Source: Anaerotignum faecicola
GTDB taxonomy: Bacteria > Bacillota > Clostridia > Lachnospirales > Anaerotignaceae
DNA: 64,000 bases
Reading direction: 5' to 3'
Assembly (NCBI GenBank): GCA_024460105.1
Contig: JANFXS010000007.1
Coordinates: forward strand, 62,001 to 126,000
In this document: positions 9,296 to 17,991 of the stretch, piece by piece
How positions within the stretch are numbered: the first letter of the stretch is position 1
How the letters are laid out: each line of letters starts with the position of its first letter
The notes under the pieces: generated by a model
Database searches by the model: none
Seen by the model: only the letters and a program-made list of their open reading frames with translations
Told to the model about the DNA's origin: nothing
Program-made: the position numbers and the translations under genes

Positions 9296-9296
9296 A

Positions 9297-9752
9297 TTGA
9301 AAATAGCCAGACAGACAAAAATTCTTGAAATTATAGAAAACAACAATGTTGAAACACAGGAGGACCTGGCACAAATGCTGCGTGATGAAGGTTTTGCCGT
9401 TACTCAAGCCACAATTTCAAGAGACATACGCGAACTTAAGCTGACAAAAATGGCAACAGAAAACGGAAAGCAAAAATATGTTTCAATTACAACCACAGAC
9501 GCCGAAGTTTCCGAAAGGCTCATCAGGGTTTTTAAAGACGCCGTTATAAAAATGGATTTTGCTCAGAATATGATTGTTATTAAAACTCTTAACGGAATGG
9601 GAATGGCGGTTGCAGTTGCCGTTGACAATATGGAAAACAGCGATATTCTCGGTTCTATAGCCGGAGACGACACGGTGTTCTGCGTAGCAAGAACGCACAG
9701 TCAGGCAGTGGAATTTATACAGAAACTTAACCGCATTATAAATGCAGAATAA
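9297..9752 (+). CDS. argR: Arginine repressor ArgR/AhrC
   Basis: A 151-residue ArgR family regulator. N-terminal winged helix (KILEIIENNNVETQEDLAQMLRDEGF...TQATISRDIRELKLTKM), C-terminal hexamerisation and arginine-binding domain with GMGMAVAVAVDNM and GSIAGDDTVFCVART. It represses arginine biosynthesis and activates catabolism in the presence of arginine. The start is TTG 9297, with GAGGAGG about 8 nt upstream. The argR-recN order is conserved in Firmicutes. There are no arginine genes in this window. Confidence 0.95.
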   Translation: MKIARQTKILEIIENNNVETQEDLAQMLRDEGFAVTQATISRDIRELKLTKMATENGKQKYVSITTTDAEVSERLIRVFKDAVIKMDFAQNMIVIKTLNGMGMAVAVAVDNMENSDILGSIAGDDTVFCVARTHSQAVEFIQKLNRIINAE

Positions 9753-9767
9753 ATCAGGTGAAAAACA

Positions 9768-11462
9768 ATGCTTTTAAGATTACATATAAAAAATGCGGCG
9801 CTGATAGAAAAAGCCGACATAGAGTTTGGATACGGCCTTAATATACTTACAGGCGAAACAGGCGCGGGAAAAAGCATGATAATAGATTCTGTTAATTTTG
9901 TACTCGGAGAAAGGGCGTCCAAAGATTTTGTGCGTACAGGCGCAAAAAATGCACAGGTTGTGGCTGAGTTTGAAATTTCAAACGATGAAATACAAAGACA
10001 GTTTGAACAAATGGGAATCGAAATAGAGGATAATGCCGTTATTATACAGCGAACATTGTCGTCTGAAGGAAAAAGTTCTAACAGGATTAACGGAACTCCT
10101 GTTACTGTTTCTATGCTTAAACGTCTGTCAGAAAGCCTTATTGATGTGCATGGTCAGCATGAACACCAGTCTTTGCTGAATCCTGCAAAGCATATAGATA
10201 TACTTGACAGTTTTTGTATGCCCGAAATTGATGATATTAAAAGAAATATGGGCGATATAATAAAAGAATATAAAACTGTTATTGGCGAGATAAAAAGTCT
10301 AAGTGGTGAAGAATACGATATTAGGGATAAAATAGAAAAGCTTGAGTTTAGGATCAATGAAATTAATGACGCGGCTTTGAAAGAGAATGAGGAAAATATT
10401 CTTAATGAACGCCGGGATTATCTTAATAATATAGACAAAGTTATGAGAAATACGAGGGAAAGCCTCAAGCTTTTATATGAAGGAGAGGATGAAATACTTT
10501 CTGCATCGGATCAAATCGGCCATGCTTTGAATTTGATGAATGAACTGAAAGAATTTGATTCGGACGCCCTTAAAATATACAATGCTTTAAATGAGGTGAG
10601 CGATTCTCTGGAAGATACCGTTCGCGATATTAGGAGATATAACAGTGAAATTGACGGCGATCCCGATGAAATTGAAGAAATAGAGGAACGTCTTGATTTA
10701 ATATATAATCTTAAAAAGAAATACGGCCCTACTGTGCACGATATACTTGAGTTTAGAGATAAGGCTCAGCAGGAACTTGATTTTATTATTAACAGCGGCG
10801 AAACGCTTGAAAAGCTGATTGCGAAAAAGAAAGAACTTCTTGCCCAAATAAAAAACGGCTGTGATATAATGACTGATATAAGACGGCGCAGGGCTGAAGA
10901 ACTAAGCATAGAAATTGAAAAACAGCTTAAAGATCTTGAAATGAGAAATGCTGAATTTAAAATTAATGTTAAAAAGAAAGAAACATTTAGCTTTAAAGGC
11001 AACGATACAGTGGAGTTTCTCATTTCTCCAAATTTGGGAGAAGAATTGAAGCCTCTTTCAAAAATCGCTTCCGGAGGCGAAATGAGCCGGATTATGCTGG
11101 CGCTTAAAACAGTTGTTGCCGATGCCGAAACTATTGATACATTCATATTTGATGAGATAGATACGGGCGTAAGCGGCAAAACAGCGTCGCGTGTAGGTGA
11201 AAAGATGGCGGCTATAGCGAAAAAACGTCAAATTTTATGTATAACCCATTTGCCGCAAATCGCGGCAATGGCCGATAATCATTTCCTTATTGAAAAAAGC
11301 GTAGAAGGAAATAAAACAATTACGAATATAATTTGTCTTGATAACTATGGCTCTGTAAATGAGATATCAAGGCTTATGGGCGGGGATAACGGAGGCATTG
11401 TTGAGAAGGCCGCCGCTAAAATGAAAGAGGATGCCCAAAGTTTTAAAAAAAGCCTTAAATAA
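9768..11462 (+). CDS. recN: DNA repair protein RecN
   Basis: RecN, 564 residues, an SMC-like ATPase in double-strand break repair. Walker A GETGAGKSMIIDSV near the N terminus, a long glutamate/lysine-rich coiled-coil middle (about 150-360), signature LASGGEMSRIMLALK, and Walker B TFIFDEIDTGVSG followed by ICITHLPQIAAMAD. Length is normal. In most Clostridia spoIVB and spo0A follow recN directly; here an Rrf2 regulator follows and spoIVB is 11 kb away. Confidence 0.96.
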   Translation: MLLRLHIKNAALIEKADIEFGYGLNILTGETGAGKSMIIDSVNFVLGERASKDFVRTGAKNAQVVAEFEISNDEIQRQFEQMGIEIEDNAVIIQRTLSSEGKSSNRINGTPVTVSMLKRLSESLIDVHGQHEHQSLLNPAKHIDILDSFCMPEIDDIKRNMGDIIKEYKTVIGEIKSLSGEEYDIRDKIEKLEFRINEINDAALKENEENILNERRDYLNNIDKVMRNTRESLKLLYEGEDEILSASDQIGHALNLMNELKEFDSDALKIYNALNEVSDSLEDTVRDIRRYNSEIDGDPDEIEEIEERLDLIYNLKKKYGPTVHDILEFRDKAQQELDFIINSGETLEKLIAKKKELLAQIKNGCDIMTDIRRRRAEELSIEIEKQLKDLEMRNAEFKINVKKKETFSFKGNDTVEFLISPNLGEELKPLSKIASGGEMSRIMLALKTVVADAETIDTFIFDEIDTGVSGKTASRVGEKMAAIAKKRQILCITHLPQIAAMADNHFLIEKSVEGNKTITNIICLDNYGSVNEISRLMGGDNGGIVEKAAAKMKEDAQSFKKSLK

Positions 11463-11510
11463 ATTTATACAAGCTCTATATTAAAATATGGATATGAAAG
11501 GTGGCGATTT

Positions 11511-11951
11511 GTGATGAAAATTTCAACTAAAGGGAGATATGCGTTGAGGCTTATGGTTGATATTGCCGTTCACAGCAATGGCGGCAATGTGCCGCTTAGG
11601 GACATATCCAGCAGGCAGGGTATATCTTTTAAATATTTGGAACAAATTATAGCGTTGCTTTGTAAGGTTGGGTATATTAGAAGTATGCGCGGCCCGTCCG
11701 GAGGATACAAGCTTACGCGCGAGCCGAAAGATTATTCGGTGGGAGATATTTTGAGGGTTACCGAAGGAAATCTTGCTCCTATTTCATGCCTTGATGGAAA
11801 CGGCGAGCATTGTGAAAGGCTGAACCAATGTGGAACGCGAAATTTTTGGGATGGCCTTTACCATGTAATTAATGAATATATTGACAAGTACACGCTTGAA
11901 GATTTAGTAAATGAATATAATAAAAATCAATTTGACGACTATATGATATAA
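11511..11951 (+). CDS. Rrf2 family transcriptional regulator (IscR/CymR-like)
   Basis: A 146-residue Rrf2 regulator with the canonical start KISTKGRYALRLMVDIA, winged helix (VPLRDISSRQGISFKYLEQIIALL, then RGPSGGYKL) and three cysteines C93-x7-C101-x5-C107, matching the Fe-S ligand region of IscR-like members. The start is GTG 11511 or ATG 11514; AAAGGTGG is 5 and 8 nt away respectively. The neighbouring cysteine (metY, cysK) and cysteine desulfurase (iscS, iscU) genes make it a likely regulator of cysteine or Fe-S supply. Whether it senses a cluster or, like CymR, partners with CysK is unknown. Confidence 0.9.
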   Translation: MMKISTKGRYALRLMVDIAVHSNGGNVPLRDISSRQGISFKYLEQIIALLCKVGYIRSMRGPSGGYKLTREPKDYSVGDILRVTEGNLAPISCLDGNGEHCERLNQCGTRNFWDGLYHVINEYIDKYTLEDLVNEYNKNQFDDYMI

Positions 11952-12036
11952 AAACCCGCAGCCGAGGATGAGCGTTTCCGGATAAAACATATAATTAACC
12001 GGATACTGTTTGCTTTTTAACGGCTGCGGGGTTTTT
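11951..12036 (+). terminator. Terminator with unusually long loop after the Rrf2 gene
   Basis: AACCCGCAGCCG (ending 11964) pairs with CGGCTGCGGGGTT (starting 12021), one bulged base, followed by T6. The 56-nt loop is far longer than usual. The element lies between this gene and the convergent C45 gene. Confidence 0.75.
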
Positions 12037-12085
12037 TAAGCCTTATATTTTCCGGGGAAATTGTAAGCTTGGCCTATGAATAACA

Positions 12086-13081
12086 TTAGAGTTTAAAAAG
12101 CCTTTTATCGGCAATAAAGCCTTTTCTTGAAGGATTTCCTTCAGCTCTGTATATTTTTAAATCGGTTACGTCAAAAACAGAGGCCCAAATTGTATCCATT
12201 CCGTTTTTTCGGTTATATTGGCACATAAACCCATATTTACCTGACAGCAAATCCGCTGAAAATTTAACTGAAGGTTCAAATTCTTTTTCAAAAGCTTCCT
12301 TAATTGTTTTATACCTTTCATGAGAATGAATATCATCTGTTCCTTTATATTGATATGCCAACATTTCTGGCGAATTAAAGTGATTGGTTGTAAATAAATA
12401 AGTTTTTTCTTTAGGATATATTACGTTTACTTTATCGCAGCAACATTCCAGAAGCGCTGTTTTGCCGCTTTTATCGGCAAGCATAATTGTATGCTGTGAA
12501 GATATAGGAAGTGATTTTGCAGCCGCAACAGCTTCGTTTACGTTTTTGCATTTTTCCAATATATATCTTATCATTAAACCTGCATTTATTCCCGGCTTTA
12601 TTTTTACAGGATATATAAATGTGAGTCCGGCGGCAAGGCCGTGTATGTTTATTCCGTCCTCAATTTCAGTCCATGATGTGGTGTTGCCTATGAATCGATA
12701 TCCGTCTTTAAGGTTATAGTACGCGCTGTCGCAAAGTTTTCTTATATTAGATAAAAAATCACTGTTTCTTGCCAATATTGTTTTGTTTCCTTTGCTGAAA
12801 GCAAAGCATGAGCAGTTGTTTTCATAAGTAAAGCAGTACATTGTAAATAAAAAATCTGCAATTGAACTAAAATCTATATTGAGCCCGTCTGCAATTCCTT
12901 GAATCTCTTCTGTAATTTCCGGATAATATTTAATATAAAACGGAAGGCACGCAGCCGAAAACTCTTTCTGTAATTTTGTTATACTGCGTGCAGAAATCGG
13001 GTTAATGCCTTTTTTGAAAAGCGATTTTCCGTATCTTAGACCGGCTTCATAGTGGCTGTTTTTCCAGATTGAATGATACAT
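12086..13081 (-). CDS. C45-type autoproteolytic acyltransferase/hydrolase (Ntn family)
   Basis: A 331-residue protein resembling the peptidase C45 / acyl-CoA:6-aminopenicillanate acyltransferase family (Ntn hydrolases). Family-like pieces: ISARSITKLQKEF, the YPEITEEIQGIADGL segment, then NNCSCFAF with the likely nucleophile cysteine exposed by self-cleavage, ILARNSDF, INIHGLAAGLTF, and the NHF...HSHERYKTI C-terminal region. ATG at 13081 has AAAGGGGA upstream; a longer frame to 13120 lacks a site. Substrate is unknown: linear amides, acyl-amino acids or bile-acid conjugates are all conceivable. It is divergent from metY. Confidence 0.72.
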   Translation of the reverse strand: MYHSIWKNSHYEAGLRYGKSLFKKGINPISARSITKLQKEFSAACLPFYIKYYPEITEEIQGIADGLNIDFSSIADFLFTMYCFTYENNCSCFAFSKGNKTILARNSDFLSNIRKLCDSAYYNLKDGYRFIGNTTSWTEIEDGINIHGLAAGLTFIYPVKIKPGINAGLMIRYILEKCKNVNEAVAAAKSLPISSQHTIMLADKSGKTALLECCCDKVNVIYPKEKTYLFTTNHFNSPEMLAYQYKGTDDIHSHERYKTIKEAFEKEFEPSVKFSADLLSGKYGFMCQYNRKNGMDTIWASVFDVTDLKIYRAEGNPSRKGFIADKRLFKL

Positions 13082-13179
13082 TATAATTCCCCTTTGCTTT
13101 AAATTAGAGGAAGGCGCCAACCATATTTTCAGAATAAGTTATTAAAAATTTTATGTCAAGAGAAAAAATAATTTTTATA

Positions 13180-13208
13180 TTGACAAAATACAGTAAGAAT
13201 ACTATAAT
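13180..13208 (+). promoter_or_regulatory. Consensus sigma-A promoter of metY-cysK with a downstream operator-like sequence
   Basis: Perfect TTGACA (13180-13185), 17-nt spacer, perfect TATAAT (13203-13208). Right after the -10, at about 13210-13235, is ATACTAAATCGATAGGAATT, whose right half resembles the TNGGAATTA half-site I remember for CymR operators. A repressor site over the transcription start is plausible; the match is from memory only. Confidence 0.75.
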
Positions 13209-13263
13209 TATATCATACTAAATCGATAGGAATTATATGAATTATAAAAAGGCGGCGATACAA

Positions 13264-14571
13264 ATGAAAAAAAGCAGAGATTACAAATTTGAGACATTAC
13301 AGCTTCATTCAGGACAGGAAACTGCAGACAGTGCAACAGGAGCAAGAGCTGTTCCGATATATCAAACTACCAGCTATGTTTTTGATAACTGCTCTCAGGC
13401 AGAAGGCCGGTTTAATTTAAGCGAACCGGGGAATATATACGGAAGGCTTACAAATCCTACCCAAGACGTATTTGAAAAAAGGATAGCGGCTCTTGAAGGA
13501 GGGGTTGCGGCTCTTGCAGTGGCTTCAGGAGCAGCCGCCATCGCATATGCAATACAAAATATCGCTTATGCGGGAGATCACATTGTTTCGGCGTCTACCG
13601 TGTATGGAGGAACATATAATCTTCTTGCAAATACGCTTAAGGACTATGGGATTGAAACTGATTTTGTAAACGGCGACGACCCTGCAAATTTTGAAAAAGC
13701 CATTAAACAAAATACAAAAGCTGTGTTTATTGAAACGCTTGGAAATCCAAACAGCAATATAATAGATTTTGAAGAAGTTGCAAAGATTGCGCATGAGAAT
13801 AAAATACCTTTAATTGTCGATAATACATTCGCAACTCCATTTTTGTTCAGGCCGATAGAACACGGGGCAGATATTGTTGTACACTCGGCAACTAAATTTA
13901 TAGGCGGCCACGGAACATCTTTAGGCGGCGTCATTGTTGACAGCGGAAATTTTGACTGGGAGGGAAGCGGAAAATTCCCGGGACTTACGGAACCAAATCC
14001 AAGCTATCATGGAATAAGTTTCGTTAAGGCGGCTGGAAAAGCGGCGTTTGTAACTAAAATTAGGGCGGTGCTTTTAAGGGATATGGGGGCGGCAATATCG
14101 CCGTTTAACGCATTTTTGTTGCTGCAGGGGCTTGAAACGCTTTCTTTGAGAGTGGAAAGGCATGTTGAAAATTCACTTAAAACAGTTGAATTTCTCAAGA
14201 ATCATCCGTACGTTGAAAAAGTAAACCATCCGGCTGTTAAAGAAAGTAAATATAATAATCTTTATGAAAAATATTTTCCTAGCGGAGCCGGTTCGATTTT
14301 TACTTTTGAAATTAAAGGCGGCGAAAAAGAAGCGAAAGAATTCATTGATAATTTGAGTGTATTTTCTCTATTGGCTAATGTTGCGGACGTTAAATCGCTT
14401 GTAATACATCCTGCTTCCACAACACATTCGCAGATGACTGCAAATGAACTTGAAACAAGCGGTATTAAGCCTAATACAATAAGGCTTTCTATCGGTACTG
14501 AACATATAAGCGACATTATTTTTGATTTGGAAGAAGCATTTAAAGGAGTGAATTTCAATGAAGATATATAA
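13264..14571 (+). CDS. metY: O-acetylhomoserine sulfhydrylase (aminocarboxypropyltransferase)
   Basis: A PLP-dependent Cys/Met metabolism enzyme of the MetY type, 435 residues from ATG 13264; AAAGGCGG lies 9 nt upstream. An in-frame ATG at 13237 (AGGA upstream) would add nine residues. Visible: [30 protein letters not shown], the PLP-lysine site [11 protein letters not shown], and the long insert plus [13 protein letters not shown] typical of MetY rather than MetB/C. It converts O-acetylhomoserine with sulfide to homocysteine. It overlaps cysK by 14 nt, and the pair forms a sulfide-assimilation operon. Confidence 0.93.
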   Translation: MKKSRDYKFETLQLHSGQETADSATGARAVPIYQTTSYVFDNCSQAEGRFNLSEPGNIYGRLTNPTQDVFEKRIAALEGGVAALAVASGAAAIAYAIQNIAYAGDHIVSASTVYGGTYNLLANTLKDYGIETDFVNGDDPANFEKAIKQNTKAVFIETLGNPNSNIIDFEEVAKIAHENKIPLIVDNTFATPFLFRPIEHGADIVVHSATKFIGGHGTSLGGVIVDSGNFDWEGSGKFPGLTEPNPSYHGISFVKAAGKAAFVTKIRAVLLRDMGAAISPFNAFLLLQGLETLSLRVERHVENSLKTVEFLKNHPYVEKVNHPAVKESKYNNLYEKYFPSGAGSIFTFEIKGGEKEAKEFIDNLSVFSLLANVADVKSLVIHPASTTHSQMTANELETSGIKPNTIRLSIGTEHISDIIFDLEEAFKGVNFNEDI

Positions 14572-15487
14572 GTCCATAACGGAATTAGTGGGAAGGACTC
14601 CTATTATCGAATTAAAGAATTTTGAAACGAATAACGGACTTAAAGCAAGAATTTTGGCTAAAACGGAGTATTTTAATCCTGCCGGAAGCGTCAAGGACAG
14701 GATTGCAAAAGCTATGATTGAGGACGCCGAAAACAGGGGCGAAATAAATAAAGATACGGTAATAATTGAACCGACAAGCGGAAATACCGGAATAGGAATA
14801 GCGGCCATATCGGCGTCCAGAGGATATAAGGTTATACTTACGATGCCTGAAACCATGAGCGTCGAAAGGCGGAACCTTTTAAAAGCATATGGAGCTGAAC
14901 TTGTTTTGACAGACGGAAGCAAAGGGATGAAAGGCGCTATTGCCGAAGCCGAAAGATTGAATAAAGAAACGCCTAATTCTATTATTTTAAGCCAATTTAA
15001 CAATAAATCAAATCCAAAAGCGCATGAAAATACAACGGGAATTGAGATTTGGGAAGATACCGACGGAAAAATTGATATATTTGTTGCAGGGGTTGGAACA
15101 GGAGGTACAATTACCGGAGTTGGAAGAGCTTTAAAAGCTAAAAATCCCAACATTAAGATAGTTGCAGTTGAACCGGAAGATTCTCCCGTGCTTTCGGGGG
15201 GGCTGCCCGGACCGCACAAAATACAAGGGATTGGCGCAGGATTTATTCCTGAAAATCTTGATACCGGAATATATGATGAGATAATTAAAGTGAGTAATGA
15301 AAATGCATTTGAAACCGGCAGGGAGATTGCTCAGAAAGAAGGGCTGCTTGTTGGCATTTCATCAGGCGCGGCCGCATGGGCGGCGAAAGAATTGGCTAAA
15401 CGCCATGAAAATAAAGACAAGGTAATAGTAGTGCTGTTTCCGGATACAGGTGAAAGATATTTGTCTACGCCTATGTTTAATAGGTGA
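14558..15487 (+). CDS. cysK: Cysteine synthase A (O-acetylserine sulfhydrylase)
   Basis: A 309-residue fold-type II PLP enzyme converting O-acetylserine and sulfide to cysteine. Motifs: the PLP-lysine site [16 protein letters not shown], substrate loop [11 protein letters not shown], phosphate cup [13 protein letters not shown], and C-terminal [11 protein letters not shown] and [21 protein letters not shown] lies upstream inside metY and the genes overlap by 14 nt, so translation is coupled. In Firmicutes CysK can also bind the Rrf2-type regulator CymR; whether it partners the Rrf2 protein at 11511 is an open question. Confidence 0.96.
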   Translation: MKIYKSITELVGRTPIIELKNFETNNGLKARILAKTEYFNPAGSVKDRIAKAMIEDAENRGEINKDTVIIEPTSGNTGIGIAAISASRGYKVILTMPETMSVERRNLLKAYGAELVLTDGSKGMKGAIAEAERLNKETPNSIILSQFNNKSNPKAHENTTGIEIWEDTDGKIDIFVAGVGTGGTITGVGRALKAKNPNIKIVAVEPEDSPVLSGGLPGPHKIQGIGAGFIPENLDTGIYDEIIKVSNENAFETGREIAQKEGLLVGISSGAAAWAAKELAKRHENKDKVIVVLFPDTGERYLSTPMFNR

Positions 15488-15505
15488 CTGCTTTAAAATC
15501 ATAGC

Positions 15506-15536
15506 AAAAGGCAAGTTTTTCCACTTGCCTTTTAAA
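15506..15536. terminator. Bidirectional terminator between cysK and the XRE gene
   Basis: AAAAGGCAAG (15506-15515) pairs with CTTGCCTTTT (15524-15533); A/T runs on both sides allow it to act for the converging genes. Confidence 0.85.
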
Positions 15537-15539
15537 TAA

Positions 15540-15950
15540 TTAGCTATTGTTTTTTGTTTTATAAACAGGAGGTTCCTGCGCAACTTTTTGGATTTTACCG
15601 TGAACGGATTTTTGTTCTTTCTGCTGTTCCTCTAAAAGCCAGTGCATAAAGTAGTCAAGTGTTTGACGCTTTTCATCTGATAAGTTGCTGTATATATTTT
15701 TAAAATCATCAAACTGTTTTGGGTACTCGCTTTCGATATATGGATTTTTAATATCGTTTACACAAAGAAGATAGTCCATAGAAACATCAAAGTATTTGGC
15801 AATTTTTTTTAAATCTTTAATAGAAGGCTCATTCCTGCCTGATTCATAATTGGAGATTGCAGTATAACCGTAATTTAAAAAATTTGCCAGGGTGCTTTGA
15901 GTGAGTTTATTTTCTTTTCTTAGGCTTTTTAGCCTCTCTTTAAATTCCAT
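15540..15950 (-). CDS. XRE/Cro-family transcriptional regulator
   Basis: A 136-residue protein with a Cro/C1-type helix-turn-helix over residues 1-63: FKERLKSLRKENKLTQSTLANFLNYGYTAISNYESGRNEPSIKDLKKIAKYFDVSMDYLL. The remaining about 70 residues carry a helical stretch (FDDFKNIYSNLSDEKRQTLDYFMHWLLEEQQ) and a lysine-rich tail. A GAGGTG site precedes ATG 15950. It is divergent from iscS with a 308-bp shared region that contains an imperfect inverted repeat (15974-16027). Target genes are unknown; no phage genes surround it. Confidence 0.88.
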   Translation of the reverse strand: MEFKERLKSLRKENKLTQSTLANFLNYGYTAISNYESGRNEPSIKDLKKIAKYFDVSMDYLLCVNDIKNPYIESEYPKQFDDFKNIYSNLSDEKRQTLDYFMHWLLEEQQKEQKSVHGKIQKVAQEPPVYKTKNNS

Positions 15951-16258
15951 AATGTCACCTCGAATAAGATTGGTTGATATAATATATACTAACTAGGGAT
16001 TTCTTACTGTTTATAGTCTATATATCAATAATTTATTAACAACAAATTATGTTTTATGCTATACAACAAATATTATAACAAAGAAGTAAAGTTATTGGAA
16101 AGAAGATGTCACAAATTGACAATGCGAATTCATAAAAAGAAAATTTAAGTGCGTAAAATGATAACTTATCGATTTTATTTGTTATATAGCTGATATTGTA
16201 ATATTATTTTGACCATAATTAAAAAATTTCATGTATTAAATATAAAGGAGTTTTTGCC
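15951..16258. other. 308-bp divergent intergenic region, XRE gene / iscS
   Basis: AT-rich region holding promoters for both directions. GATATAATATATACT (from 15974) is an imperfect inverted repeat of AGTCTATATATC (ending about 16027) close to the XRE gene start, a candidate auto-operator. A TTGACC at about 16210 with a weak TATTAA lies ahead of iscS with a 19-nt gap. No ORF is credible here. Confidence 0.5.
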
Positions 16259-17455
16259 ATGAAAAGAATTGTATATTTTGATAATGCTGCAACTACGCCT
16301 GTAAGGAAAGAAGTTTTAGAAGAAATTCTGCCGTATTTTACAGAAGAATACGGCAATGCTTCAACTCCTTATTCCGTTGGGCAAAAAGCAAAAAAAGCTG
16401 TAGATAAAGCTCGTGAACAAGTGGCGGACGCGCTTGGGGCAGACGCTTCGGAAATATATTTTACAGCAGGCGGAAGCGAGTCCGATAACTGGGCGTTAAG
16501 AGGCGTCGTTTCAGCGCTTAAAGATAAAGGAAAACATATAATTACTACTTCTATAGAACATCATGCAATACTCCATACGGCGGAGTATCTTCAAGAAGAA
16601 AAAGGCGTTGATGTAACGTATCTCCCTGTTGATAAATACGGGCTTGTGGATCCGGATGACGTTGAAAAGGCGATTCGGCCCGATACAGTTTTAATTTCAA
16701 TTATGATGGCTAATAATGAAGTAGGAACGATTGAGCCGATTGCCGAGATCGGAAAAATTGCAAAAAAACACAATGTTGTTTTCCATACAGACGCAGTACA
16801 GGCTGTGGGACATGTTCCTATAGACGTTAATGAGATGGGAATCGATATTTTATCTCTTTCCGGTCATAAGCTTGGCGCTCCTAAAGGAATTGGCGCAATT
16901 TATATCAGGAAAGGCGTAAAAATCAAACCGCTTATTTACGGAGGCGCACAGGAACGGAAGAGAAGGGCAGGAACCGAAAACGTAGCCGGAATTGTAGGGC
17001 TTGGTAAAGCTGTTGAACTTGCTCAAAATGAAATGGAAAGTGAAATAAAGAGATTAACATCATTAAGAAACAGGCTTATCGACGGAATTATGAAATCTGT
17101 TCCGCATACAAGGCTTAACGGGCATCCTGATAAAAGGCTGCCGGGCAACTGTAATATTTCTTTTGATTTTATTGAGGGAGAATCCATGCTTATGCTTTTG
17201 GATATGAATGGGATAATGGCTTCAAGCGGATCTGCATGCACCTCGGGAAGCTTGGATCCTTCTCATGTGCTGCTGGCTTTAGGTCTGAAACATGAAGAAG
17301 CCCACGGTTCTGTCAGGATGACTCTTGGAAGGGATACCACACAGGAGGACGTTGATTATGTAATTGATAAATTTCCGGGGATAGTTGAAAGATTAAGGAG
17401 TATGTCCCCTCTTTATGAGGACTATATGAAACAAAATGCTAATGAAAAGAGGTAA
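16259..17455 (+). CDS. iscS: Cysteine desulfurase (IscS/NifS)
   Basis: A 398-residue PLP-dependent group I cysteine desulfurase, mobilising sulfur from cysteine for Fe-S clusters and tRNA thiolation. It begins [14 protein letters not shown], has TSIEHHAIL with the PLP-stacking histidine, the PLP-lysine site [13 protein letters not shown], and the persulfide cysteine in [26 protein letters not shown] precedes ATG 16259. Its last bases overlap the iscU ribosome site; iscU and mnmA follow, giving sulfur donor, scaffold and thiolase in a row. Confidence 0.97.
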   Translation: MKRIVYFDNAATTPVRKEVLEEILPYFTEEYGNASTPYSVGQKAKKAVDKAREQVADALGADASEIYFTAGGSESDNWALRGVVSALKDKGKHIITTSIEHHAILHTAEYLQEEKGVDVTYLPVDKYGLVDPDDVEKAIRPDTVLISIMMANNEVGTIEPIAEIGKIAKKHNVVFHTDAVQAVGHVPIDVNEMGIDILSLSGHKLGAPKGIGAIYIRKGVKIKPLIYGGAQERKRRAGTENVAGIVGLGKAVELAQNEMESEIKRLTSLRNRLIDGIMKSVPHTRLNGHPDKRLPGNCNISFDFIEGESMLMLLDMNGIMASSGSACTSGSLDPSHVLLALGLKHEEAHGSVRMTLGRDTTQEDVDYVIDKFPGIVERLRSMSPLYEDYMKQNANEKR

Positions 17456-17460
17456 TGTTT

Positions 17461-17892
17461 ATGGAATATACAGAAAAAGTTATGGATCATTTTATGAACC
17501 CGAGGAACATGGGAAGTATCGATAACCCAAGCGGTACGGGACGCGTGGGAAATGCAAAGTGCGGGGATATTATGCAGGTTGAACTTAAAATTGAAGACGA
17601 TATTATAAAAGATGCGAAATTCAAAACTTTCGGATGCGGCGCCGCTATCGCAACAAGCAGTATGGCTACAGAACTTGTAAAAGGAAAAACTATTTCCGAA
17701 GCGCTTAAAGTTACAAATAAAGCCGTAATGGAGGCTCTCGACGGCCTTCCTCCGGTAAAGGTACATTGTTCTCTCTTGGCGGAAGAGGCATTAAACGCCG
17801 CTTTATGGGATTATGCAAGCAGAAACGGCATAACTATTGAAGGGCTTAAAGAGCCTGTAGAAGATGTTGACGACGAAAGACATCACCATTGA
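17461..17892 (+). CDS. iscU: Fe-S cluster assembly scaffold IscU/NifU N-terminal type
   Basis: A 143-residue NifU-like scaffold. The three cluster ligands are visible in NAKCGD, KTFGCGAAIATSS and VHCSLLAEEALNAAL. It starts YTEKVMDHFMNPRNMG. ATG 17461 is preferred to ATG 17455 because AAAAGAGG is 8 nt from the former and only 2 nt from the latter. The tail is extended beyond the classical fold (ITIEGLKEPVEDVDDERHHH) with a natural three-histidine end. It accepts sulfur from IscS. Confidence 0.95.
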   Translation: MEYTEKVMDHFMNPRNMGSIDNPSGTGRVGNAKCGDIMQVELKIEDDIIKDAKFKTFGCGAAIATSSMATELVKGKTISEALKVTNKAVMEALDGLPPVKVHCSLLAEEALNAALWDYASRNGITIEGLKEPVEDVDDERHHH

Positions 17893-17906
17893 AATAAATA
17901 AAAAAA

Positions 17907-17940
17907 TTAAAGCGAGGGATTTCCCTTGCTTTAATTTTTA
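17907..17940 (+). terminator. Terminator after iscU
   Basis: TTAAAGCGAGGG pairs with CCCTTGCTTTAA (one G-T pair) around an ATTT loop, then a T run. The 3' arm contains the TTGCTT used as -35 of the following mnmA promoter. Confidence 0.85.
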
Positions 17941-17954
17941 TGGTATACTATAAT
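17926..17954 (+). promoter_or_regulatory. Putative mnmA promoter embedded in the iscU terminator
   Basis: TTGCTT (17926-17931), 17-nt spacer, TATAAT (17949-17954). The -35 lies in the terminator's 3' arm, so the two elements share sequence. Confidence 0.5.
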
Positions 17955-17991
17955 TGTTTTTTATTATATTCAAAAGAAAAGCGGTGGTTTT

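Noticed and set aside
13209-13263. S-box or T-box leader before metY
   Set aside because: Only about 50 nt separate the -10 from the start, too short for either element.
14368-15219. 283-codon minus-strand ORF antisense to metY and cysK
   Set aside because: Shadow of the real coding frames; it is simple serine/proline/isoleucine-rich translation of the opposite strand with no family motif.
15978-15996. ATACTAACTAGGGATTT near the XRE gene as a second copy of the metY operator-like sequence
   Set aside because: Shares the halves ATACTAA and TAGGRATT but with a different gap (1 versus 5 bases), so it cannot be the same dimer site without other evidence.
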